Below are positions 22,644 to 34,770 of a stretch of 64,000 bases of DNA, piece after piece. Source of the stretch: Eleusine coracana subsp. coracana (Eukaryota > Streptophyta > Magnoliopsida > Poales > Poaceae). Under the pieces are notes generated by a model that saw only the letters and a program-made list of their open reading frames with translations, did not search any database and was not told where the DNA came from. Numbering within the stretch: position 1 is the first letter of the stretch; every line of letters starts with the position of its first letter. Position numbers and translations under genes: made by a program. The stretch is taken from positions 58,464,071-58,528,070 of the forward strand of contig CM064432.1 in assembly GCA_032690845.1 (NCBI GenBank), in the 5' to 3' direction.

Positions 22644-23468
22644 ATGCCGTCGCTCATCGACGGTGCCGCCTCTCTTCGTTCCCTACTCCGTCCGACGAAA
22701 GAAAAAGATGACCACCACCAGGGGCCAACGACGTCGTCGAAGCATTCCGGGTCGGGGCCCGCCGGCGGCGGCGTCGCGGGCCTCTTCAAGATGTTCAAGC
22801 TCGTTCCCATGCTCACCACTGGGTACAAGGTTGCAGCTTTGCTGGGCCGGCACCACCACCGCAGCAGCAGCACCAGGCCGCCGCCGCAGCTCGCCGACCA
22901 CGCGCCGACGGTGACGCTGTTCGGGCAGCGGCGCGGGCGGCTGAGCCTTGCGATCCACGAGGACACGCGCGCGCCGCCCGTATTCCTCATCGAGCTTCCC
23001 GTGCTGGCGTCGGCGCTGCACCGGGAGATGGTGGCGGCGTGCGGCGGCGGCGTGAAGCTGGCGCTGGAGAGCGACACGCGGCGCGGCGCGCGGCGGCAGC
23101 GGCTGGTGGAGGAGTACGTGTGGGCGGTGTACTGCAACGGGCGCAAGGCCGGGTACGCCATCCGCCGCAAGGACGCGTCCGACGACGAGCGCCACGTCCT
23201 GCGCCTGCTCCGCGGCGTGTCCATGGGCGCCGGCGTGCTCCCGCCGCCGCCCGACGAGAGGAGGACGATGAGGACGAAGGGGAGCGCCGCTGTCACGCCG
23301 GCGTCGGCCGGATCTGCTGGGACTGACGGCGAGATCACGTACATGCGCGCCCGCGTCGAGCGCGTCGTCGGGTCAAAGGACTCCGAGGCATTCTACATGA
23401 TCAACCCGGACGACGGCGGTGGGGATAGCGCCCCGGAGCTCAGCATTTTCTTGGTGAGGAAGAAGTGA
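22644..23468 (+). CDS. MIZU-KUSSEI1-like (MIZ1/DUF617) protein
   Basis: An intronless gene of 274 residues, as usual for the family. The N-terminal 85 residues are variable, with Ser/Lys and Gly-rich stretches. The MIZ1 domain spans about 89-271: T-V-T-L-F-G-Q-R-R-G-R-L near the start, then EEYVWAVYCNGRKAGYA, VSMGAGVLP, YMRARVERVVGSKDSEAFYM and the terminal PELSIFLVRKK. MIZ1 in Arabidopsis is needed for root hydrotropism and acts at the endoplasmic reticulum; most grass paralogues are uncharacterised, so only the family is assigned. The frame is open further upstream (to 22521), but the first in-frame ATG is at 22644, just after a purine-poor leader. Long antisense open frames across this GC-rich exon are shadows. 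Confidence 0.9.
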   Translation: MPSLIDGAASLRSLLRPTKEKDDHHQGPTTSSKHSGSGPAGGGVAGLFKMFKLVPMLTTGYKVAALLGRHHHRSSSTRPPPQLADHAPTVTLFGQRRGRLSLAIHEDTRAPPVFLIELPVLASALHREMVAACGGGVKLALESDTRRGARRQRLVEEYVWAVYCNGRKAGYAIRRKDASDDERHVLRLLRGVSMGAGVLPPPPDERRTMRTKGSAAVTPASAGSAGTDGEITYMRARVERVVGSKDSEAFYMINPDDGGGDSAPELSIFLVRKK

Positions 23469-24672
23469 GAAACATCACTCTATAGTACGTACGTACGTAT
23501 CTATACACATACACGTATACTGTTTTTCTCGTGAGTGCGTGTGTACATAACTACATATTCGTGTGAAGAAGTGTGAATGTGGCATGCATAGTGTTCTTCA
23601 TCAACCGTTATACACTGGGTCGATCGTCGCGCAAGTTCAATGTCTGCTACTCTGCTCAAAGGTTCCTAGAACGCCCGTGGCTATGTTAATGATCAAAATG
23701 ATTTTTCGTACATTGGTTGCTGTTAAGCCGCGCGCCTTATTGCAAAAACACTGTTTCACATGCCACGTTGTGGCATGTGATAAATGATGGGACATGATGA
23801 GCATACCAATAATAATTCCTCTTTCAGTGAGCTAGCACTGTGGGATGGAACAGATGTTGGCACGAAGCAATCCTGGCACGAAGGTCAACGTTTTGGCCAT
23901 ACCACGGACATCGGCCGTACACGTTTCCGTGAGAATTGAACAGTTTGCCGTGAAGTTTCCACTTTCCAGCTCTAGTCCAGAACTCGCGCTTTAGGATTTG
24001 TGATTGACCTCAAGGAAAGTTTGGACGACTGTATGATTTCCAAGGACGATGAATTTGTCGTGTCATCACGCAGGGGACCAACAATGCAACTTACATCTCA
24101 CTGGAAGCAAGCTGGCTCGAGGGCAAGTGCAACAACTTATTGGTCCGTGCATGGCCCATGCATCTCTATCAATCAATTTGAGACGCCAATGATGAGCTCG
24201 TACACGTCCTTGTGTATCAGCGAGAGTTGCTAGGTCATTCGAGATGATATGCAAACATGTCACGCATGCAGGACGTAGCTTCATCCATCTCCTATCTATC
24301 TCTGCATCTTGGAACATAGGCAATTATAATTTATAAGCAGTGCGCACTGCCACTAATGAAGAAAGTGCTGCTTTGAGGGGATGTCACAAGCATAAAACAA
24401 ATTTTTGCGGACTTGACAAGTGATCACAATCCCATGAATGTTTCTACATCCAAATTAGCAAATTTGTTTTGACAGGAGCGCTGTCATTCATGCATATATA
24501 AATTTATAAGACAGAAAAGTACAAAGGTACAGAGAAAAGCAGTATAAACGGAAACAAGAAAATAACAGGAATGGAAACTAGACCGAGGCTAATGTTTGAA
24601 CATCATAGCTGAAAAAATTAGAGGCCGTTGTAGCTCCAAAATTGCAATAGTACTAGGTAAACGCCTGGATGT
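23469..24672. other. Intergenic DNA after the MIZ1-like gene
   Basis: Starts with a short ACGT repeat (about 23486-23499). Nothing else is supported. Confidence 0.5.
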
Positions 24673-25090
24673 GGATTTTTTTCCCATCGGAGGGACATGC
24701 CACCGGAGAGAGAAAATTTAACAACATTATTGGTCCTTTGAAAAATTATGAAATGTGTCATACATGTAGCTAACATGGTGAGAAACATACATACAAAATT
24801 TCAACTCAAAATTCAACTTCATATAAAAAAATATAAAATTAACAATTCATGAAAAAAGTGGAAGGAAAAAAGACAAAATAGTTAATTAATTTGTCCTCTT
24901 CTTCATATGATTTGATAATTTTATATCTTTTAGATAATGTTGATTTTGGAGTTGAAACTTTATGTGTGTTGTTTTTACCATATCAAATGCAGATATGTCA
25001 AGTTTCATAATTTTTTGAAATTTCTAAGTAAGTTTTCTTTCGTGATTTTACCAGTGAGGGGACCAGCCCATCGGTGGGAGAATAAACTTT
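24673..25090. mobile_element. Fold-back (long hairpin) element, possibly a MULE-type MITE
   Basis: Almost the whole 418 bp is an imperfect inverted repeat centred near 24880. Left-arm blocks such as GAAAAATTATGAAATG and ATTTCAACTCAAAATTCAAC reappear inverted in the right arm as CAAAAAATTATGAAAC and GTTTCAACTCCAAAATCAAC, in the same order and spacing. The loop is near GTTAATTAATTT. The outer ends (TTCCCATCGG… and inverted CTCCCACCGATGG…) also correspond. No target duplication was identified. Confidence 0.65.
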
Positions 25091-27787
25091 GGAGGGTATA
25101 TATCCGGCTGCATGGGTTGAATAGCTACGTGTTAGCCTGTGTTAGGTTAGACAGGGCTGGTTGCCAGGTTGGCGTTGCATGCATATGCACTAGAGCTCGT
25201 ACACAGGCCATATGCCCCTGTACACGTAGCTTCGTCGTAGCTGCTCGTACAAGTGTCTGCTTGCTAGCGCCGTAGTGTTATTAACACGGCCTGCGGCTCA
25301 GCATTGCTTACCTACGAATCAATTGCATCAGTGTCTGCTACCGAGCTCAACTCCATGCATGTCCGCCGATCGATCAGAGGTTTCAAGATCTAGGAGAGAT
25401 CGCGGCACGAGCGATCGATGATCAATGTTCAGCGGAGAACCGAATCTATCCGGCCGCCAGTATAGCCGATTGCGATACAGCTCACTTGGGCCAGATCAGG
25501 GTCATGGAAGCTAAATCTCTTTTAGGTTGGGCTGTTCCATCGATCGATAGAAGAGGTGGTCCTCGCATCTTTGCAAGGCGCACGTCGCACGACACGAGGG
25601 GCCAGGGCGCTGGCGTGCAATGATCTATCCACCGGTCACCGACGGATCAGATATCATGTTACACTGGCCTTTCCCCCAAGAAAGTACACTGTGTCTTAAC
25701 TGTGCGGTCCAGCGTACCAAAGGGGCAAGGCCTGGGGCAACTAAAATCATCCTAGTCTCATTGTATTATCTCCAATACATGTTTGATCGCAAAGGCAGTG
25801 CTTGTAATACGGTAGCGGTGCGCCTTCCATCCCAAACGGATCGTCTGACATATATTTGCTTTGAGCGAGCGCATTGCCTCCAGTGCGGCCTGCAAGCTCT
25901 CCTTTCTATGTGACCTGCATGTGGTCCATTAAACTCCACCAGTGTGCCTCATCTCTGCTCCAATCCGTGACCGTTGATCTCAGCTGTAATCCCTGATTGA
26001 TTAACGGGAAAAAATCCGATAAAAGGGGTGCAGCGGTGGTGGCGAATTTGGCCGAGTTGAGAAGGGCAGTCCGGAGGGGGGGGGGGGGGGGGGGGGTATT
26101 TGAGGCTGTCGATGAGGGTGGGGTGACATGGAAAGGGAGGACCAGAGCGACGCTACAACTAGCAGCCGCGCGGAGGGAGTCATGAGCAACAACGTAATCC
26201 ATACTGATGATAGTGTTGGAGCCGAAGGGAGCGACATGCAATTATGAATGGGCTATTGGGCCAAAATTTTGGCTTTATTTTGGATCTCTATAGGCCTTTG
26301 TGAAGGAAAAATCAGCTTCGTATGCACCCCTCTAAATATCGAGTCCCTGCCCCATTAGGTCCTCAGGGCAAAAACAACCCTGTTGGGGGATTTGTCAAGC
26401 CAACTTACAAGCTTATGGAGCCAAGGTGTCGTTGTGCCGAGGCACCAACAGATGGGGGTCAACATGACCGCCTTTGAGAGGACCGGGGAGCGAACAGATC
26501 TACGAGTCTCTAACATGCAAGAGGGAAGAACACTGCTAAATTCTATGCCACGAGGGTTCCTATGGGTCTAGGCTACCTCCTTGTGAGTGAGATGTGATAA
26601 TGTGCATCCTAACTGGGCCGGCCCACCCCAAAACAGCCCAAGGCCCATTCAGTGATCAGGTGGTAATCGGCCCACACAACCAAGGGTGGTTATTGGGGAC
26701 CCTGGAGTTCTTAGTTCACCGACATGAGGGATGGCAAATGATTTTCAAATTCACTATAGAAAAAAGTGCAAATAAACTAGGAAAATGGTTTATAAATCAG
26801 GAAAAAATACTTCAGGAATGAGAGAATTTGTTCCAACCACTAAAAATTATTCGAACAATAAGATATTTTTTGAGAAAAAAATATTACACTAGTTTTGAAT
26901 ATTGTTACACCTATGATTGTTTTTCCATTGGTTTGCAAATATTGTATGTTGGCCTAAGAATTTTTATGGCTAGCATCAATCAATAACTTTATTGCAGTTA
27001 CTGTCATTATATTTTGATATCTCATTCTTTTCTTACTACCTTCTATTTGAGAATGATTAATTACATCGTAGTAGCTGTGGGTAATTTATAATTTTACATA
27101 TGGACATTCCAGCTACTTTTATAATTATAATGATGGGTAATTTTAAAATCATATATATGAATATATTTTGACCAATTGTTTCATGATTACAATTTGAACA
27201 CACGTCTGGAGAAAATTAAAAGCTATAGATAATCATGATTTTTTTTAAGCTTGCTGTTCCCTTCTTATCTGAAGCTTCGATCTCTAATTAGCGGTATATA
27301 TAATGTATCTTCTATTAGACTCACGTGATTTAATTGACAAAGCAAACAAAGTAATAAAAAAAAAGGTTTACCATTTCGTCACACAAAACAATCAGCTTCT
27401 GTATAGACATTCCAAACCTCATATTTATATCTAGTCGAAGTCATGACATGCTTTTTGTTCTTTTTGGAAGTGGATATGAATCAAGTGTTATGATTCACCA
27501 CTATTTCATTTCCCTTTCTTGTAATAATGGACAACCACATGTATCCATCGATACATAAGCTAAAATATTAATACATATTCCCTATTCTAAAAAAAATTCT
27601 CATATTTACAAGTATTTATTTGTAGGGTACAATAGACAAGAATTTACACGTTATTTTCTGCATGCTACAAGAAATAGACGAAAGTGTGGATACACAAAGA
27701 TCATGAATAAAAGAATGAAACACAAGCACTGTTTAGTCTAAGCATACCTATTTATACTACATAACTATTTGGCCCATCGATGTTATT
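25091..27787. other. Intergenic DNA, left border of the patatin cluster
   Basis: Mostly AT-rich from 26.8 kb on. It includes a 21-bp poly-G run (26076-26096). Short frames at 25620-25913 and 26383-26571 show no domain. Confidence 0.5.
26076..26096 (+). repeat. 21-bp poly-G tract
   Basis: An uninterrupted run of 21 G; a potential G-quadruplex on this strand. Confidence 0.9.
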
Positions 27788-29513
27788 TTACTTCTGCACA
27801 CTTGCGCCTTTCTTCTGTAGTCTCGCCCGGCGCTCCTTTGATAACATCCCAGCAAAACGAGTCAGCTCCTTCTCGTTGGTACCCCTGCTTAGGTCTGGCT
27901 CGTTCTTGCCGGTCTCGATGTTCACCTTGCACACCTGCCTCTTCAGTAGTGCCTTTCCGACGTCGACGAGCCGGTTCAGGTTTTCACTTGTGGACACATC
28001 GACGGACGCCGTGTCGCCCTTGAGCTCGTCGTCCTGGATCCGGAGGTAGCCCTTATCGGAGTGCAGCGCCTGGAATAGCACTGAGATGTGGATGTCCACG
28101 AGATCGGAGCTTGCTTGGCTGAAGCTGTCGATGAGCGGCGTGTTACCCTTGTTGTAGAGCCAACTGAGGATGCCCCACTTGCCGGCCTGCACGGCGTCGT
28201 ACCTCTCCTCGATCTTAGCGGTGCCGGTGCCCAGCGACAAGACTAGGAATTTGCCGTAGTCGGCGGGCTTGATGGGGAAGAAGTCCTTGTTGCCGAGGAG
28301 GATCTGCTTGCTCACGTGCGTCATCGCCAGCAGTGCCTGGTCAATTAAAGCAGAGCGTTTAGTCTATTATCACTATCTAAACTTGTCGTTTTACTTAGAA
28401 AAGTTGTTTTTGTAGTGTTTTGCGATCCTGAGACATCTCTTTCTCAGCAGATGAATCTGTATAGCGCATTTTTTTTAAGAAAAAGAATGAATCTGTATAG
28501 CTACGAGCTCATCACTCACCGGATTGTTGGCGGCGACTCCTCCGTCGATGAGGTTGAAGACCCGGGTGTTGCCCTTCTTGTCCTCGGTCTCGAACTGGTG
28601 CCCTGGGAGGTACGTCGGCGCCGCGGACGTGCTGATGCACACGTCCGACAGAAGAGCATCCTTCAAGGCATCGTTCTTGGCCTGCACGTAGCAACAAATA
28701 AATTCAAGTGAGCACATGACAAAAGGCAGGATTACGTGTATGCAACTATAACATCAAAACAATTCCAGGTATATATATGACGAATGAAGAGGTTTCGTAT
28801 ATACTTCGTATGTGGAGAAAACGGTAGGCTGGAGGAGCTTGATGTCGAAGGTCGGGATGACGATGTCCGTCAGCGCCTCCCCGACCCGCGTCTCGCCGAG
28901 GAGCTTTCGAACGATGTCGTGGAGGTACTCGCCGTCGTACTTGGGCCCACCCATGCTCCTCATCAAGCCCAGAGGTCCGTTGCTGCCCAATGCAACAAGA
29001 GTCACACGACAAATATCAGGTGACGCCGAGTTTAATTACAATTATATAGTACTAGTAGTAAATGAAACACAAGCTATAGCATGTTTAGGATCCTCACCTG
29101 ACGGATGGGAAGATCTTGGGGCAGTGCTGGAGGTAAAACTCGTTGATGTCCTTAGCGGCGAAGAGCGGGCGGTCCTTCTCCTTGGGATCGGGCGCCGTGA
29201 GCATGGCGGTGACCAGGCCGCCGGTGCTCGTCCCGGCGATCACGTCGAAGTAGTCGGCAATCCTCGCGTCGGCGCCGTCTATCTCCTGCAGCTTCTCCTC
29301 CAGGAACGCGAGGATGGTGCCCGGGATGATCCCACGCACACCACCGCCGTCGATGCTCAGCACAGTGACGATGCTCCCGTAGGCGGGCGGCGGTGACTTG
29401 GGCGAGCCCAACAATGACTTGCCTCGACTCAGCGCCCGCTGCGCCGGGTTCAGGATCAGGCCGGACCCGTTGGTGCCGATGAGCGGCTCCGGAACGTGCA
29501 CGGGCGCCACCAT
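27788..29513 (-). CDS. Patatin-like lipid acyl hydrolase, copy 1
   Basis: Four minus-strand exons: 29513-29098, 28982-28805, 28681-28520 and 28336-27788, giving 434 residues with GT-AG introns and the same intron phases as the two paralogues. The patatin phospholipase fold is clear. The Gly-rich oxyanion loop D55-G-G-G-V-R-G leads; the nucleophile elbow G-T-S96-T-G and the dyad aspartate in I-D244-G-G follow. Plant patatin-like proteins release fatty acids from galacto- and phospholipids in defence and stress. The likely start is MVAPVHVPEP; an upstream in-frame Met at 29597 has no counterpart in the other copies. No signal peptide is visible, so a cytosolic or membrane-associated enzyme is inferred. 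Copy-specific changes: Asn replaces the first Gly of GGPLGLM at the exon 1/2 junction, and FSTYE replaces FSRYD. All catalytic residues are present. Confidence 0.9.
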
Positions 29514-29745
29514 GGCTACGACCTTTCGGATGCACCAAATTAACGGCGATCCACCAACCAAGCTAATTATTAAAACCTTGCTAAGCTCGAGCCTCACGTA
29601 CGCACGCGCTGCTAACTAACAACGTACTCAGCAGATCCTATGGGGAATTCTCTGGATCACTTTTCAAAAAAGGCTCGTTCGTCTGTATCTCTCTGGCTTT
29701 TGCACTTGTTGGCGATGTTGTCCTGGTTCATACGGATGTGGCCCG

Positions 29746-29753
29746 TATTTAAA
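29746..29753 (-). promoter_or_regulatory. TATA-like element of patatin copy 1
   Basis: Minus-strand TTTAAATA about 235 bp before the ATG, at the place where copies 2 and 3 have TATAAATA. The second T of TATA is changed to T-T here, so it may be weaker. Confidence 0.5.
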
Positions 29754-30260
29754 CTACAGGATGAACGAACGAAATAATGAATACGTCGGGGCAGTGACGG
29801 ATTAATAAGAAAAGTCGCTGCCCGTGGACACCTCTCCTGGAATTACAAGCGTGGTGACCTGCGTTCGAGTCAAATAAAGCTTTGAACTGACCGAGTAGCC
29901 GCGCGCGATCGAGCAAGCGAAGCCGGGCCGAGGGCATACCTGTCGCTCTGTCGCATGAAGACGATCCAGTCATGGTCACGCACGAGCGGGAACCCGGCCG
30001 GAAAACAACATGATGGTCCGACTTATTTTCCCGTTAATAAAAATTTGTGTTATCGTCGGCGGCTCCATCCGTGCTGTGCCACTTGCCGGCTGCTCTCGTC
30101 CTTGCGTACATCAGCGGCGCAAGTGATTGGCCGATTGATCGACCGCCATAGCCCACAGTCTGGTCGCCGTAGCGTAACTTGGTCATCTACGTGTATGTAC
30201 GGCGGATGGATTGGTACCGTGCACGCTTACGTTCGACGTATGGGTACACCGAACGGCGAT

Positions 30261-30279
30261 GAATTCTACGCCGGGAAAG
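30261..30279 (-). promoter_or_regulatory. Conserved 19-bp upstream motif, unit 1
   Basis: GAATTCTACGCCGGGAAAG is identical in units 1, 2 and 4, about 750 bp upstream of the ATG here. It lies in a longer conserved block that continues with AGCCGGAAGCCT. Confidence 0.6.
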
Positions 30280-30846
30280 TAGCCGGAAGCCTCCGCGTTT
30301 CGTCGGTCAGGTGACGAGGCAAGCCCTCCGTAGCACCATGTTTCATTTTCCGTGAATGGAGACGAAATGATATCTTTTTCAGTTCGGCGGCGTATGACCC
30401 TGTGCTATTTTCCAGTCATCTGAGAACTGAACTTTCATGGCTCATGAGTGATGACCGGTAGTAGCAGAGTGTCGATCTGCATGTACCGCCGGTCGTCTCC
30501 GGGATGCGCGCGGTTTCGTGTTCTGACCGTATCGTTGTTGCTTTTGTTCCGGTCGTTACAGTACAGCTAGATAGCTGCTGATCTGTCGTCTCTCGACTAC
30601 TGGGGAGGCCGCCAATTCGAAGAACATTACCCGAAAGATGGGCAACAGAAGCGCGCGTTGACTGCAGGCGAGCGACCTAGCTAGCTAGCACATTCATAAT
30701 ATGGCTGACTGGTAGTTAGCAGCTCTCGGTGGCCACCCGCCGGCGAGAGTTTGCGTACATGCGGACCGCCGAGTTCGTATATGGAACCATCCTTCACATC
30801 TCCTCCAGTTCATTCCAAAACCTGTCGTTCTAAAGATTCAATTCAC

Positions 30847-30852
30847 CACGTG
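30847..30852. promoter_or_regulatory. G-box in conserved upstream block, unit 1
   Basis: CACGTG within ATTCACCACGTGAATG, about 1.33 kb upstream of patatin copy 1. The same block occurs in every duplicated unit. Confidence 0.55.
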
Positions 30853-30959
30853 AATGCCGCCTTATGGTCGATGGCGTATCACCACTATCTTATCCAAGAT
30901 TACCACATACACATAGATTACGCAAAAGGCAGCTGCTGTATCAAGCTAGCTAGTGACGT

Positions 30960-32360
30960 TTGAACACAGACCAGTATTGTTTTCTTATCCTCCAAAAAAA
31001 GTAATGCTTTCTTATCCAATCGCATCACTTACGGCAAGAGTAGAACAAAGTGTTTTTTTTAAAAAAATTAAGAAATAAAAAACTCAGCAAACATACGGAA
31101 ACGTGATTCAGTCTCAGAAAAAAAAAGAAACAGGTTAAGTTAAATCAAGATAAAAGTATGCTGCTCGTTCATAGATGACTATCTCAGTTAAATTGAATAT
31201 TTATAACAATGTTTTAGTCTCTACTCCTTCTCAAGTTCAAAGAACATCCTTGACTTGTCTTGCCACCTTTTTTTAAGTGGAAACTACTTGTGTGCATTTC
31301 TATTCTTTTGTCAGATCTTGAGTACATACCACTTCAAATTAATAATGGTAATGCATAGTAGCTTTCAAAAGAACAGGCTGTCAACTTTCATTAGGGGTGT
31401 CAAGGTTTGGATGGTGATAGTGCAGATGGCGTGAAAATGTTAATAACAAGTATGATACCTCCCTTAAATAACTTAGCTATGGTGATAAAAAATGTGGATT
31501 ATGTTTAAATATATACCAACCAAGTGATGTAGCTTCTTCAGATATGCATCACTGCCACTTGGAAAGAATTTCACAATACAAGTGTCTAGTTGTTAATAAT
31601 TATCTTGCTTTCAACTTACTAAAAGTATTTCTTAATCTTGAGAACACATGCTTTTGAAAGATATATACATGCATAGTGTGTAGAGATGGTTGCAAGTATG
31701 AATTAGGGCACTGTATTTTCAATCTACAAGCTAAATCAATTACATTTCAAACAATCCTTATACTTGTAAAGGTCAATACTTGCAAGCACCGGTAGAAGAT
31801 TTATTTGTAGGAGAAGAATACAAATTCAATTTTTGCATGTTAAAGTTTGTCTGCTAATTTGACCATCAATTTTCAAAGATGTGTTTGAATTCACAATGTA
31901 ATTTGTGTTATCTATAAAAGTTGCTTTGTATCATTTTTATTTTAGAATTATTGTATTCTGTTGTCATCAATCCATCATAATTACTATATGGTAACTTCGA
32001 TATGAGATCAACAAGATTGGACACCAGGTTACCTTACTACTAAGAATAGTTTGCTACTCGGTTTTGATGACATCGGCACTAGCATTGCTGTGTACATCAC
32101 ACAACATGTAAACACTTTATGTTGTACTTAATGTTTCTTCTAAGTTCAGCTATTTTTTTTACTAGATAGCATTTGATATGGATTACTTATTGTGGTAATT
32201 GTTTTCTGAATTCAAATCATGATAAATTACACATGACTTGACAATCTTTTTATTCAAGTAATTACAAATATAAAAGAAAATCAAGTTCGTAACTTAAGTT
32301 TTGTTTGTTTAAGAATTTTAGTCTATTCATGAATGAATCATATCTGACATATACTCTTCT
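30960..32360. other. Distal part of duplicated unit 1
   Basis: AT-rich non-coding DNA. About 31150-31560 aligns with about 37400-37780 in unit 2 (shared GAACATCCT, AGTATGATACCTC, GCATCAC-TGCCACTTGG) and in part with the end of the window (63690-63790). Confidence 0.55.
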
Positions 32361-32361
32361 G

Positions 32362-32703
32362 TTAATCAAGAACATATAACAAGAGGAGGACAATAAAGAC
32401 TAATAATTCACCACCTCGCTCTAGTCTTAAGGTATGAAGGGTTTGATGTATTTTAACTATACAATAATAAAATACTAGATGGTATACCCTTGAGAGTTGT
32501 TTACTTACAACAAATAAGAGATTTATAATCTCATCTATATTGGAGATTTGGACACAGGGTTCTTTCAGTACAAATCTTGAGTAATAATCTGAGACACCAA
32601 AACCATTACTAGACATGTGTACGGTCATCAAATTTGGTAGACCGTGAATGAAATCATACAAATGGATCGAAATAGACCAGGTTGACTTATTTACATATGA
32701 CAT
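32362..32703 (-). pseudogene. Coding-like remnant downstream of patatin copy 2
   Basis: A minus-strand frame reading IHLYDFIHGLPNLM. A related sequence occurs at the same place behind copy 3 (56282-56055, NPFGCDFIILTQGLPNLI). The pattern resembles a leucine-rich-repeat fragment of a resistance-gene type protein, but it is too short and broken to assign. Confidence 0.2.
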
Positions 32704-32885
32704 TTATTGGTAACAATCAGTTTAAGCAAGGCCTAATTATGTAGGTACCCACCTAGTGAAATAAAATAATAACAAAAAAAATAAAGATATTACATGGTTG
32801 CATTTTTTAGTGAAATCATAAGGGTGCTTAGGCTAGCATATTTATTTACTATACATGCATTTCTTCTCCATATATATGATTGTTT

Positions 32886-34567
32886 TTATTGATTGATGAT
32901 GCCTTTCTTCTCGAGCCTCGCCCGGCGCTCCTTTGACAACATCTCGGCAAAACGAGTCAGCTCTGTCGCGTTGGTACCCCTGCTTGGGTCCGCCTCATTC
33001 TCGCCGGTCTCGATGTTCACCTTGCACACCGTCTTCTTCAGCAGTTCCTTTCCGACGTCGACGAGCCGGTTCAGGTTCTCACTTGTGGACACATCGACGG
33101 ACGACGTGTCGCCCTTGAGCTCGTCGTCCTGGATCCGGAGGTAGCCCTTATCGCAGTGCAACGCCTGAAATAGCACTGAGATGTGGATGTCCACGAGGTC
33201 GGAGCTTGCTTGGCTAAAGCTGTCGATCAACGGCGTGTTGCCCTTGTTGTAGAGCCAGCTAAGGATGCCCCACTTGCCGGCCTGCACTGCATCGTACCTC
33301 TTCTCGATCTTGGCACTGCCGGTGCCAAGCGACAAGACTAGGAACTTGCCGTAGTCGACCGGCTTGATCGGGAAGAAGTCCTTGTTACCCAGGAGGATCT
33401 GCTTCGTCACGTGCGTCATCGCCAGAAGTGCCTGCGAAATTTGTCAGTGAAAGCAGAGCATTAGCATCTAATCTAACCTTTTTGTTTTACGTTGAAAAGT
33501 CTCTCTGTAGCCTTTTGCATTAATCCTAAGATCGACATCTCTTTCGCTACATATGAATCTGTATAGCTACGAACCCACATACCGGATTGTTGGCTGCGAC
33601 TCCTCCGTCGATGAGGTTGAAGGCCCGGGTGTTGCCGTCCTTGTCCTTGGTCTCGAACTGGTGCCCTGGGAGGTACGTTGGCGCCGCGGACGTGCTGATG
33701 CACACGTCCGACAGAAGCGCGTCCTTCAAGGCATTGTTGTTGGCCTGCGCGTGGTAACAAATTGATCACATGAGCTCACGACAAAAAGGAAAGATTCTGT
33801 GTATGCAATTATAACTTTCAAAAAAATTCAATGGATACGCATGATGGAGCCAGGGTCGCACGTCGTATCTGGAGAAGACGATGGGCTGGAGGAGCTTGAT
33901 GTCGAAGCTCGGGATGACGATGTTCTGGAGCGCCTGGCTGACCTTGGTGTCGCCAAGGAGCTCCTTAACGATGGAGTGGAGGTACTCGCCGTTGTACTTG
34001 GGTCCCACCATGCTCTTCATCAAGCCCAGAGGTCCGCCGCTGCACAAGATTAGCAAGACATGCGTGATGAGGTGGTGCCGCCGACTCCCGCCCAGAACGT
34101 TTACAAAATATACTACTAGAAATGAATCACAATTTATAGTTTGCAACCGATCCTCACCTGACGGAAGGGAAGATCTTGGGGCAGTGCTTGAGGTAGAAGT
34201 CGTTGATATCCTTAGCGGCGAAGAGCGGGCGGTCCTTCTTTTTTGGGTCGGGCGCCGTGAGCATGGCGGTGACCAGCCCGCCGGTGCTGGTCCCGGCGAT
34301 GACGTCGAAGTAGTCGGCGATCCTCACGTCCTCCCCGTCCAGCTCCTGCAGCTTCTCCTCGAGGAACGCGAGGATGGTGCCGGGGATGATCCCGCGTACG
34401 CCGCCGCCGTCGATGCTCAGCACGGTAACGATGTTGCCGTAGGCAGGCGGCGGCGACTTGGGCGTGCCCAGCAACGACTTGCCTCGGCTGAGTGCCCGCT
34501 GCGCCGGGTTCAGGATCAGGCCGGAGCCGTTGGCGCCGAGCTCCTCCGGAACGTGCACGGGCGACAT
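32886..34567 (-). CDS. Patatin-like lipid acyl hydrolase, copy 2
   Basis: Four minus-strand exons: 34567-34158, 34039-33862, 33744-33583 and 33431-32886, giving 431 residues, all GT-AG and in frame. The oxyanion loop is D53-G-G-G-V-R-G, the nucleophile Ser94 in GTSTG, and the dyad Asp242 in IDGG. Copy 1 and copy 2 are very close in the last exon (FFPIKPvDYGKFLVLSLGTG; ELTRFAEMLSKERRARL), so they probably arose from a recent duplication. The start MSPVHVPEEL matches copy 3; an in-frame Met at 34594 would add nine residues. Nothing suggests loss of function. It acts in acyl-lipid hydrolysis; substrate and location are not determined by sequence. Confidence 0.9.
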
Positions 34568-34760
34568 GACCGTGAACTCAAGAGACACCACCAAATTAAC
34601 AATTCACCAACCAAGCTAAAACCTAAGCTAAAAAACGACTCAGGAGATCCTCTCTAGCTCGATCACCTTTCTTTACAAAAAGGCTGCTTCCTTTCGGTTG
34701 TTTCTCTCTGGCTTTTGTGTGCTTTTGGTAGATTTATCCCAGGTTCATCTGCATGCACAG

Positions 34761-34770
34761 GTATTTATAC
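34761..34770 (-). promoter_or_regulatory. TATA box of patatin copy 2
   Basis: Minus-strand GTATAAATAC about 200 bp before the ATG, a consensus plant TATA box. Confidence 0.7.

Noticed and set aside
22052..23344. Long minus-strand open frame (430 codons) over the MIZ1-like gene
   Set aside because: It is the antisense shadow of a GC-rich exon; the plus strand carries a full MIZ1 domain.
24673..25090. Canonical microRNA precursor
   Set aside because: The hairpin is much longer than usual and mismatched throughout; without small-RNA data a fold-back element is the safer call.
26383..26571. Small coding gene left of the patatin cluster
   Set aside because: Short frame without signal peptide, domain or clear promoter; indistinguishable from chance.
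28812..29396. Plus-strand open frames across the patatin exons (also at 33881-34657 and 57851-58144)
   Set aside because: They recur only because they are antisense to conserved patatin exons and they cross introns.
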